This document shows, in pieces, positions 1-6,605 of a DNA stretch of 48,605 nt; the first letter of the stretch is position 1; every line of letters begins with the position of its first letter. A program made the position numbers and the translations under genes. Source of the DNA: Cytophagaceae bacterium (lineage in GTDB: Bacteria; Bacteroidota; Bacteroidia; Cytophagales; Cytophagaceae); assembly GCA_025455005.1 (NCBI GenBank), contig JALONH010000021.1, positions 1 to 48,605 of the forward strand, read 5' to 3'. Below the pieces are notes generated by a model that saw only the letters and a list, made by a program, of their open reading frames with translations, did no database searches and was not told the DNA's origin.

Positions 1-357
1 AAACAAATTAATACATCGTGTATTTGCCTGTGTACGAGATAATAGAAAATATGAAAATTCTTATATAAATTCACTTGCTTAACTGATAGAAATCAACGGT
101 CAGAAATACTCAAATAAACCTCGGTCTCAAACTTTTATTTGCTTCAACGTAAATTATGTCTGCTTGCGATTAATAATAAGAAGATATTCTATTCACTTCA
201 ATAACCTACCCCTTTATCCCTCCCGAATAAATCGGGACGGGCTCTCTAAGCGGGTATTGTGAAGAACGTCTACATTATCCTTTAACTCAACGCTGCCTTA
301 AGCCTTCGGCTTTTAGCTCTTTTAACTTTAAACTACAAAACCGTATCTTTGCCCTCT
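1..357. other. Non-coding stretch upstream of the pseudouridine synthase gene
   Basis: I find no convincing gene here. It holds two short hairpins. The first is TCCCGA/TCGGGA around 228-244. The second is AAGCC/GGCTT at 300-312 and is followed by a short T run, so it could be a weak terminator for a gene left of the window. A CTTTTAACTTTAAA element at 319-332 resembles the 14-bp tandem unit found upstream of mnmG near 32453. The promoter element for the next gene lies at 344-351. Confidence 0.5.
344..351 (+). promoter_or_regulatory. TAnnTTTG-type -7 promoter element (TATCTTTG)
   Basis: TATCTTTG matches the Bacteroidota primary-sigma -7 consensus TAnnTTTG exactly. It ends only 6 nt before the ATG at 358, so transcription would start at or next to the start codon. 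That implies a leaderless or nearly leaderless mRNA. Confidence 0.6.
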
Positions 358-1407
358 ATGTCAGAAAATCTAAGTTCAGAAGATGCTTTTTTAGAAAACG
401 ATGAAGAGCTCTACGAGCATCTGCGCATCGTTTGTGAAAAAGGGCAGATGCAAATGCGCTTAGATAAATTTTTAATGGATCGTATAGCGAACGCTACCCG
501 CACTAAAATTCAAGCCGCTATAGAATCTGAATCCGTCCGTATCAACAACCAACCTACTAAAGCGAGTTATAAAATAAAACCTTTGGATGTCATTACCATC
601 TGTTTACCCCACCCTCCAAAGGACGATACTATATACCCTGAAAATATTCCTTTAAATATTGTACATGAAGATGATGATCTTCTTGTAGTAAACAAACCAG
701 CCGGTATGGTGGTGCATCCTGCTTATGGCAACTGGACGGGAACCTTAGTCAATGCTCTCGTCTATCACTTTGACCATTTACCTACGCATAAAAATGGTGC
801 AATCCGTCCGGGTCTGGTCCATCGTATAGATAAGGATACGTCCGGCTTACTCGTCATTGCTAAAAATGAATTTTCTATGAACTTCTTAGCGCGACAGTTC
901 GCCGATCATTCCATAGAACGAACCTATTATGCACTCGTATGGGGGGTACCCAAAGAAGATAGCGGGACCATTCAAAGCTATTTGGGTAGAAGTCTTAAAG
1001 ACCGAAAAATAATGGCGTCCTTCTCTGATCCGGAGAAAGGGAAACGCGCCGTTACTCATTATAAAGTGCTGGAACGTTTTCATTCTTGTGCATTGGTTCA
1101 ATGTAATCTAGAAACAGGACGTACGCATCAAATTCGGGTACACTTTCAATCTATAGGACATCCGCTCTTCGGCGATACTACCTATGGTGGGGATCGAATC
1201 GTGAAAGGAAACCCGACCGGAGCGTATAAATTATTTGCTGAAAAGCAACTGCAGGCATTACCCAGACAAGGTTTACATGCAAAAACGTTAGGATTCCTTC
1301 ACCCTACTACAAAAGCCTTTATCTCGTTCGACAGTCCCTTAGCAGACGACTTGCTCCACGTTATTCAGGAGTGGCGTCAATTTGCTTTACAAGTAGATGC
1401 CACCTAA
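358..1407 (+). CDS. RluA-family (RluD-like) 23S rRNA pseudouridine synthase
   Basis: This enzyme isomerises uridine to pseudouridine in RNA, most likely 23S rRNA. The N-terminal third holds an S4 RNA-binding domain (RLDKFL at about residues 34-39). The catalytic domain has the family motif HRIDKDTSGLL starting at His155, with Asp158 as the predicted nucleophile, and a later GRTHQIRVH motif. The length of 349 aa is usual for RluD. An upstream in-frame TTG at 349 lies inside the -7 promoter element, so the ATG at 358 is preferred. The exact target uridines (RluD versus RluA/RluC type) cannot be fixed from sequence alone. Confidence 0.9.
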   Translation: MSENLSSEDAFLENDEELYEHLRIVCEKGQMQMRLDKFLMDRIANATRTKIQAAIESESVRINNQPTKASYKIKPLDVITICLPHPPKDDTIYPENIPLNIVHEDDDLLVVNKPAGMVVHPAYGNWTGTLVNALVYHFDHLPTHKNGAIRPGLVHRIDKDTSGLLVIAKNEFSMNFLARQFADHSIERTYYALVWGVPKEDSGTIQSYLGRSLKDRKIMASFSDPEKGKRAVTHYKVLERFHSCALVQCNLETGRTHQIRVHFQSIGHPLFGDTTYGGDRIVKGNPTGAYKLFAEKQLQALPRQGLHAKTLGFLHPTTKAFISFDSPLADDLLHVIQEWRQFALQVDAT

Positions 1408-1492
1408 TCCAATAGATAACATCGTGTGATACAACCTGCCGCGTTTATCGGTTAGATTAAATTCACTGTAAATACTATACCATTCATACATT

Positions 1493-1508
1493 TAAACCCT
1501 TCGGTTTA
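1493..1508. other. Small hairpin between the pseudouridine synthase and transporter genes
   Basis: TAAACC (1493-1498) and GGTTTA (1503-1508) form a 6-bp stem with a CTTC loop. No T tract follows, so it is not a convincing terminator. It ends 20 nt before the transporter start. Confidence 0.35.
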
Positions 1509-1528
1509 CTGCCCTTAACGATACAACA

Positions 1529-2368
1529 TTGAATTCTAAAGGCATTGTGTTTATGCTCCTTTCCTTGTGGGCTTTCTCTTGGATGCACGTAAGTGTCAAA
1601 ATGCTATCGTATATACCCGTCAGCGAACTCATTTTTTTTCGTAGTATCTTCTCTATTCTTGCTACCGGATATATCTTATACCGTCAACAACTGTCCCCTT
1701 GGGGAACAAACAAACGAGGCCTCGTCCTTCGTGGATTATTGGGATTGAGTTCGTTGTATTTCTTCTTTTATGCGTTGCATTTGCTTCCCTTAGGTACTGC
1801 GATTATCATAGGAAATATTGTTCCCTTTCTAACTTTATTGTTTAGTCATTGGTTAGACAAGGTATCCGTTCGCCCTATACAATGGGGGGTAATCGTGTTA
1901 GGTTTTATTGGTGTTATCAGTATTAAATTTGGAGATAGTAGTCTGTCCTGGTTGGGTGTGGTGTGTGCGGTTCTAGGTGCAATCGGCACAGCAGGAGCGC
2001 ATATTACTGTAGGTCGATTAAAATCAACAGAGCCGATAGCGGTAGTGATGTTCTACTTTCCATTCATGAGTTTACCTATTGTAACCCCTTTGACCTATAT
2101 CGAATGGGTTACGCCACAAGTGTCGGATGTGGTATGGATACTCCTGATGATGATAGGTACACATATTGGGCAATGGTACTTAACTAAAGCGTATCATACG
2201 GCCAGTATCACCGCATTGTCCGGTACCTATTTTGTTGGTATACTCTTATCTTTAGTAAATGGATTTTTCTTTTTTGATGAACAATTAGAGTTGGGGCAAT
2301 GGTTTGGTAGTAGTTTAATTGTGTTGGGACTAGCACTACATCTGGTCTTACAAAAAAATAATACTTAA
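1529..2368 (+). CDS. EamA/DMT-superfamily transporter
   Basis: This is an inner-membrane permease of the drug/metabolite transporter superfamily. The 279 aa are nearly all hydrophobic and fit about ten membrane helices in two homologous halves, the usual DMT layout. The first half contains 'SELIFFRS' and 'LPLGTAIIIGNIVPFLTLL'. The second contains 'AYHTASITALSGTYFVGILL', typical of the EamA repeat. The start is a TTG at 1529, and an ATG at 1553 would cut into the first helix. The substrate is unknown. The 3' end overlaps the convergent lipoprotein gene by 4 bp. Confidence 0.85.
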   Translation: MNSKGIVFMLLSLWAFSWMHVSVKMLSYIPVSELIFFRSIFSILATGYILYRQQLSPWGTNKRGLVLRGLLGLSSLYFFFYALHLLPLGTAIIIGNIVPFLTLLFSHWLDKVSVRPIQWGVIVLGFIGVISIKFGDSSLSWLGVVCAVLGAIGTAGAHITVGRLKSTEPIAVVMFYFPFMSLPIVTPLTYIEWVTPQVSDVVWILLMMIGTHIGQWYLTKAYHTASITALSGTYFVGILLSLVNGFFFFDEQLELGQWFGSSLIVLGLALHLVLQKNNT

Positions 2369-3417
2369 GGTTTTCCTTTTCTAAATACAAGTCCATTATT
2401 TCCTACTCCATATAAAACATTATTTTTTATAATAATATCTTGAATAAACGGTTTATCGACGATAGTCGTATCTATCGTCCAATTGGCTCCACCGTCTCTA
2501 GTGTACATAAGCATACTTTTATTTTCCAATATATCCCCACCCGCTACTATTACCTCTGACTCATTAAGAGCGACCAAAGAATACAGGTAGGGTTCATGGA
2601 CGCTAGTAAACGTTGGTATTGGAAGTTTATACCAATGATAGCCACCATCTGTTGTTTTAAAAACCTGACTTTTTTGAATAAATCCAAAGGAGGTACCTGT
2701 TACATATCCAATAGACGCATTCACCATGTCGAGTCCACAAAATAACATATTGGTTGAATCTAAGGTACCCCAATCTATATCCATTAAGGACCACGTTTTA
2801 CCACCATCCTTTGTACGGTACATATGTCCTTGATGCGCACAAATCAACCATTCTAGAGCGGATAATCGTTCCATTTTAATCAGTCGTTTTGTATTAGGAC
2901 CACCTAAAAGATGTTGCCATGTTGCTCCAAAGTCCGGGGAATAATATAAAACACCTAGGAATACATCCGAACCACCTATTAAAAAGAGTTCATTAGTGGA
3001 AGGATAATAATTTATACGTTCAACCGTCTTTAAAGAATCCGGAATATCTAATTCCGTCCACGTAAGACCGGCATCATACGATATAAAAAAGTAGTTAATA
3101 TCTCCGGAGGATAAAATAGTCTGTTCATCACGGAAAGCCATATCACGGTTTACTTGTGATCCAAAATCCACCATACGTGTAAAGGTCAACCCGGTATCCG
3201 TACTCTTGTATACATTTCCATTATTGTCGCTCATATAAGCGGTTGTATCATTGGTAAATAGAATAGCGTGAATATTATTGGTAATGGTAGTTGGAATAAT
3301 CTCTACTGGATCAGAAAATCGAAAAGCGACAGCTGGTATAGGTTCCGGTTGTTCACAAACTATGGAACAACTTTGTAGTATAAATAAAAAGAGAAGAACA
3401 AAAAGACTTCGAAGCAT
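2365..3417 (-). CDS. BNR/Ycf48-like beta-propeller lipoprotein
   Basis: A predicted exported lipoprotein of 350 aa. The signal peptide ends in a lipobox with Cys17 (LQSC). The body contains at least six BNR/sortilin-type strands of the form (S/D)xDxGxTW, for example 'STDTGLTF', 'YDAGLTW', 'SPDFGATW', 'TKDGGKTW', 'TTDGGYHW' and 'TRDGGANW'. These are characteristic of Ycf48/PSII-stability-like and sialidase-like propellers. No sialidase active site is evident, so a binding or structural role is more likely. A strong intrinsic terminator ends about 20 nt before its ATG, leaving little room for a private promoter. Expression may therefore depend on read-through from the ECF-type promoter near 3664-3688. 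Confidence 0.8.
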   Translation of the reverse strand: MLRSLFVLLFLFILQSCSIVCEQPEPIPAVAFRFSDPVEIIPTTITNNIHAILFTNDTTAYMSDNNGNVYKSTDTGLTFTRMVDFGSQVNRDMAFRDEQTILSSGDINYFFISYDAGLTWTELDIPDSLKTVERINYYPSTNELFLIGGSDVFLGVLYYSPDFGATWQHLLGGPNTKRLIKMERLSALEWLICAHQGHMYRTKDGGKTWSLMDIDWGTLDSTNMLFCGLDMVNASIGYVTGTSFGFIQKSQVFKTTDGGYHWYKLPIPTFTSVHEPYLYSLVALNESEVIVAGGDILENKSMLMYTRDGGANWTIDTTIVDKPFIQDIIIKNNVLYGVGNNGLVFRKGKP

Positions 3418-3440
3418 AATATTATAAAAATATAAAAAAA

Positions 3441-3470
3441 TTAGGGGTTGTACCGAAACACAACCCCTAA
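3441..3470 (-). terminator. Intrinsic terminator just upstream of the BNR lipoprotein gene, read leftward
   Basis: An 11-bp perfect stem (3441-3451 with 3460-3470) has an 8-nt loop. On the minus strand it is followed by seven T residues and a further T-rich run (3440 down to 3421). On the plus strand it is followed by AAGGGG, so it works only leftward. No annotated gene lies to its right on the minus strand. It must therefore end, or attenuate, a leader transcript starting near 3655. Confidence 0.75.
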
Positions 3471-3610
3471 AGGGGAAAAATATTAAAAAAATAGTATAAG
3501 GTTTTTTGTAAGACTAGATCAGGGTTCAAAAAAAAGAAACTTAAGGATACAAAAGACCATATAGTGTTTTCATCAAGTATTGCGTTTAATTCTTTGTTTT
3601 TAGAGTACAT
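3467..3610 (-). CDS. Candidate 47-aa small protein in the ECF-driven leader
   Basis: An open frame begins with ATG at 3610 and ends at a TAG (3469-3467) that forms the 5' edge of the terminator stem. The predicted peptide starts MYSKNKELNAILDEN and has a hydrophobic, aromatic-rich second half ending in FFNIFPL. I recognise no family and see no ribosome binding site, though this genome shows few. The support is position: it lies wholly inside the transcript predicted from the GGAAC/CGTCT promoter and stops exactly at its terminator. It could equally be a non-coding RNA or a leader peptide. Confidence 0.35.
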   Translation of the reverse strand: MYSKNKELNAILDENTIWSFVSLSFFFLNPDLVLQKTLYYFFNIFPL

Positions 3611-3663
3611 CTTACATCTCAAAAACAATCCGTTGCAACCGTTTTAGTTGGTTTACATAAAGT

Positions 3664-3688
3664 AGACGCCGTATTTTCGTTTCGTTCC
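3664..3688 (-). promoter_or_regulatory. Leftward ECF-type promoter (GGAAC-N15-CGTCT)
   Basis: Read on the minus strand, GGAAC at 3688-3684 is followed after 15 nt by CGTCT at 3668-3664. This is the classic -35/-10 layout of ECF sigma promoters. It is identical in both boxes and in spacing to the rightward copy before the sigma gene. Predicted transcription starts near 3655 and runs toward the 47-codon ORF, the terminator and the BNR lipoprotein. Confidence 0.6.
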
Positions 3689-3761
3689 CGATATTTTTAA
3701 ACTTTTTTTTATTATTTTTAACGTACAATAAAAAAGTTTCAAAATCCAATTGGGAACGAAA
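3680..3761. repeat. Imperfect inverted repeat joining two divergent ECF promoters
   Basis: The outer arms TTTCGTTCCC (3680-3689) and GGGAACGAAA (3752-3761) are perfect inverses. The inner arms, at about 3699-3713 and 3727-3739, are A/T-rich and pair except for two extra T residues. The outer arms contain the two -35 boxes. The A/T-rich centre could act as an UP-like element for both promoters or as a repressor site. Confidence 0.6.
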
Positions 3762-3777
3762 GTTCTTTTTTACGTCT
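3753..3777 (+). promoter_or_regulatory. Rightward ECF-type promoter (GGAAC-N15-CGTCT)
   Basis: GGAAC at 3753-3757 and CGTCT at 3773-3777 are separated by 15 nt, as in typical ECF sigma promoters. The -10 box ends 15 nt before the sigma gene ATG at 3793, so the leader would be very short. The obvious reading is autoregulation by the encoded ECF sigma factor. Confidence 0.65.
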
Positions 3778-3792
3778 TATAGATAGTACAGC

Positions 3793-4344
3793 ATGAACGA
3801 ACCGGAGTTGATTAGTGGCTGTGTGCAAGGGAGTCGGAAAGCGCAACAATTTCTATATCAAAAATATAGAGGCTTATTGTTTGCGATATGCTGTCGCTAT
3901 ACAAAGGATAAAGACGAGGCCAAGGATATTTTTCAAGAAGCCTTCATTAAAATTTTTGAAAACATATCGAATTATCGTCAACAAGGATCATTTGAAGGTT
4001 GGCTAAAGCGTATTACAGTAAATACTGCTTTAAATTATTACAGGAAAAATTCGAAATCGGTCACTTCCAGAATAGATGAATCGTTCGAAGTGGAACAGGA
4101 TGAACCGGCAGAAATCTCTTGGATAGCATCCATTCCGGAAGCTGTTTTATTGAAAAGTATCTCTGATTTACCCGAAGAGTTACGCGTAGTCTTTAACCTA
4201 AGTGCCATTGAAAACTATTCGCACAAAGAGATTGCAGATTTGTTACAAATAAAAGAGGATACGTCTCGTACACGGCTTTTACGAGCTAGAAGACGACTAA
4301 TGGAACAATTAAGTAAATTATATAAACACCAAGTAAACCAATAA
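3793..4344 (+). CDS. ECF-family RNA polymerase sigma factor
   Basis: A 183-aa sigma factor with only regions 2 and 4, as in the ECF group. Region 2 spans roughly residues 18-85 and includes 'DEAKDIFQEAFIKIFENI' and 'FEGWLKRITVNTALNYYRK'. Region 4 lies at about 118-172 and includes 'LPEELRVVFNLSAIENYSH' and 'IADLLQIKEDTSRTRLLRAR', the helix-turn-helix that reads the -35 box. The next gene, 2 nt downstream, is its likely membrane anti-sigma factor, and an outer-membrane protein follows. Matching GGAAC/CGTCT promoters on both sides of the intergenic region suggest autoregulation. The inducing signal is unknown. Confidence 0.92.
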   Translation: MNEPELISGCVQGSRKAQQFLYQKYRGLLFAICCRYTKDKDEAKDIFQEAFIKIFENISNYRQQGSFEGWLKRITVNTALNYYRKNSKSVTSRIDESFEVEQDEPAEISWIASIPEAVLLKSISDLPEELRVVFNLSAIENYSHKEIADLLQIKEDTSRTRLLRARRRLMEQLSKLYKHQVNQ

Positions 4345-4346
4345 AC

Positions 4347-4895
4347 ATGTCGGAGTCCAAATTCGATAGTATTTTTAAAACTAAGTTAGAGTCTTATGAG
4401 GCCCTGCCGGAAGAGGCCATATGGTCCTCCATAGAAGACCGTTTGAATAAACAATCGATATGGAGAAGGTATTATCCCTATATAGCTTCTATTACGTTGG
4501 TACTACTCAGTATTGCTTTGTGGGTAGTGTTTCAAAAAGACGCTTCTACCACCCCATCGAATCCTATAGATACTACCTATAATAATTCGAACACAACAGT
4601 GTCTCCTTCTAATCCGAACGAAACAGGTTCGACAAACCCACTACTTCCTTCCAGCAAGAAAAAGGGAACGCCCACTGCAAAGGAGCATACTCCTTCCGTA
4701 GACCCTATACCTCTTACTTCTATTGCCCAAACGGATAGCATTTCTACGCCTGTTGTCAGTACTACAAACAAAAGCGATACTTCGGCTAAAAAACCAAGTG
4801 TTGTGATTGTTAAAAAGAAAAAACCCGTGTATATTGTTCAACAAGACACGATAGTAAAAACAGATACTATACAAAAGAAACGTCGTGATCGTTAA
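4347..4895 (+). CDS. Probable membrane anti-sigma factor
   Basis: A 182-aa protein starting 2 nt after the sigma gene. An N-terminal cytoplasmic segment, 'FDSIFKTKLESYEALPEEAIW', has the form usual in Bacteroidota anti-sigma partners. One membrane helix follows at about residues 43-62. The remainder is a Ser/Thr/Pro/Lys-rich, low-complexity periplasmic tail ending in Lys/Arg. No zinc-binding HxxxCxxC motif is present. The anti-sigma role is inferred from position and architecture, because the sequence is too simple for a firm family assignment. Confidence 0.65.
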   Translation: MSESKFDSIFKTKLESYEALPEEAIWSSIEDRLNKQSIWRRYYPYIASITLVLLSIALWVVFQKDASTTPSNPIDTTYNNSNTTVSPSNPNETGSTNPLLPSSKKKGTPTAKEHTPSVDPIPLTSIAQTDSISTPVVSTTNKSDTSAKKPSVVIVKKKKPVYIVQQDTIVKTDTIQKKRRDR

Positions 4896-4904
4896 ATACG
4901 CCCC

Positions 4905-5687
4905 ATGATACGCTGCTTACTGTCTGTTTTGACTTTTATTCTTTTATCTTTTTTGAGTACCGCACAAACCGACACCATTTATATTGAAGAAGAGGAATAC
5001 GACACCATCGTAGCCGCCCCTGTTATCATAGAAAAACAAGTGATCGTTTACCAAGCCCCACCGGCTATACTATATGAATTGACTCGAGGGTTAGGCGTCA
5101 AATTATACTCCGGAGGAGTCTACCAGTTCGTATGCGACTGCAGTGATACAGTAAGTAGTTTTGTAAAAAGCTCCACCGGTACAGAAGTGTTTGTTGGTCT
5201 TGGTCTTGGTTATCAACGGTATGTTCTAAAACGTTGGTCCCTTGCTTGGTGGACAGATATTTTTCATTACCAACAAAACATTCAACTACGGGATGAAAAC
5301 TTAACGATACAAAATGAAAAAAATAGTTTTTGGTATGGACAAACCAGTTTAGTGGTAGGCTGGGACATTTGGAAACCAAAAAATAAGAAATGGGTGTGGA
5401 CCATTCAAGCGGGTGGTGGCGTTCAGTATTTATTGAATCGATCCGGTTATTGGCCTTCCACAGGACCGTCTTCTCCCTCTATACCTGTAGAGGATGCTCA
5501 TGTGAAGTGGGTAGGGCATATTCAGGCTAATGCGTTGATGACTCAACGAGTATCCGAACGTTTGTATGCACAGTACGGTATCTATTACCAAGTGGATGTA
5601 TCCGGACCCACAGTATCCAGTAATCCGTATTATTTTTATCGAAATAGAATAGGGGCTTCGTTCGGAATGATTTACCGCCTTCAATAA
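4905..5687 (+). CDS. Predicted outer-membrane beta-barrel protein of the ECF operon
   Basis: A 260-aa exported protein with a signal peptide of about 21 residues ending STAQ. After a short acidic segment (IYIEEEEYDTI) it has alternating aromatic and glycine-rich strands, such as 'VFVGLGLGYQRYVLKRWSLAWW' in part and 'AQYGIYYQVDV'. It ends in 'RNRIGASFGMIYRLQ', which suits the last strand of a small barrel. It lies 9 nt after the anti-sigma gene, so it is probably the third gene of that operon and may be the envelope sensor or an output of the sigma system. I recognise no specific family. Its end overlaps mazG tail to tail by 7 bp. Confidence 0.6.
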   Translation: MIRCLLSVLTFILLSFLSTAQTDTIYIEEEEYDTIVAAPVIIEKQVIVYQAPPAILYELTRGLGVKLYSGGVYQFVCDCSDTVSSFVKSSTGTEVFVGLGLGYQRYVLKRWSLAWWTDIFHYQQNIQLRDENLTIQNEKNSFWYGQTSLVVGWDIWKPKNKKWVWTIQAGGGVQYLLNRSGYWPSTGPSSPSIPVEDAHVKWVGHIQANALMTQRVSERLYAQYGIYYQVDVSGPTVSSNPYYFYRNRIGASFGMIYRLQ

Positions 5688-6487
5688 TCTTGTTGCTTCG
5701 CTTCGTTCCAATAAACATCCATTTCCGCTAAGGTCATTTCGGACAACTTTCTTCCGGCTTGATGGGCTGCTTTTTCTAAATACATAAACCGTCGAATGAA
5801 TTTCAAATTGGTTTTTTCCAATGCATCTTCGGGAGAGATACCTATAAATCGAGCATAATTAATAATAGAAAAAATAACATCGCCTAGCTCCTCTGTTGCC
5901 CTATCCATGGCTCCTGCAGTACACTCTGCTTTAAACTCGGCTAACTCTTCCTCTACTTTTTCCCAAACTTGTTCTTTGTTCTCCCAATCAAATCCAATAC
6001 CTCTTGCCTTTTCTTGTATACGTATCGCCTTCACCAGCGCGGGTAACGATTTAGGTACGCCACTTAAGATACTCTCCGTCGCCGGCTTCTCTTGTTGTTT
6101 GATTTGTTCCCAATTTCGCTTTACGGCTTCCTCGTCCTCCGCTACAACATCTCCGTAGATGTGTGGATGTCGACGTATCATTTTTTCACATAATTTTTCC
6201 AATACCGACGTATAATCAAATACTCCTTGTTCACTTCCAATTTTAGAGTAAAAAATAATATGTAAAAAAACATCCCCTAATTCTTTTTCTATTTCATTAG
6301 GCTTCTGTTGAAGTATGGCATCGGATAGTTCATACGTTTCTTCAATCGTTAAATGTCGAAGCGAATCCAAAGTTTGTTTTTTATCCCAGGGACATTTTTC
6401 CCGAAGCTCGTCCATTATGGTTAAGATTCGATCTGTTGCCATTAATTGTTGTTGCCGTTGTGGACTTAATTGATTCCAATCAAACAT
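5681..6487 (-). CDS. mazG: MazG nucleoside triphosphate pyrophosphohydrolase
   Basis: This enzyme hydrolyses NTPs to NMP and pyrophosphate, a house-cleaning and stress function in the cytoplasm. The 268-aa length and two tandem MazG domains match the family. The first domain has the metal-binding EExxE (Glu49, Glu50, Glu53) and ExxD (Glu69, Asp72, 'KELGDVFLH') motifs. The second has a parallel 'EELGDVIFSI' helix. 'CPWDKKQTLDSL' near residues 32-43 is a standard MazG signature. It stands alone, divergent from the glmM operon. Confidence 0.92.
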   Translation of the reverse strand: MFDWNQLSPQRQQQLMATDRILTIMDELREKCPWDKKQTLDSLRHLTIEETYELSDAILQQKPNEIEKELGDVFLHIIFYSKIGSEQGVFDYTSVLEKLCEKMIRRHPHIYGDVVAEDEEAVKRNWEQIKQQEKPATESILSGVPKSLPALVKAIRIQEKARGIGFDWENKEQVWEKVEEELAEFKAECTAGAMDRATEELGDVIFSIINYARFIGISPEDALEKTNLKFIRRFMYLEKAAHQAGRKLSEMTLAEMDVYWNEAKQQDY

Positions 6488-6605
6488 AGAAGTGGACGTT
6501 ATATTTTTTTAATTAACCGAATTTGTGGACAAAATTGCTTACAATAGTAGTAATTTAGCAATATAACTACACAACAACGGAACAACCGTTATATTAAATA
6601 TTCAC

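Noticed and set aside
1704-1728. GGAAC followed by CGTCC after 15 nt inside the DMT transporter gene
   Set aside because: The -10 box differs by one base from the other three and the site is in coding sequence. It is most likely chance.
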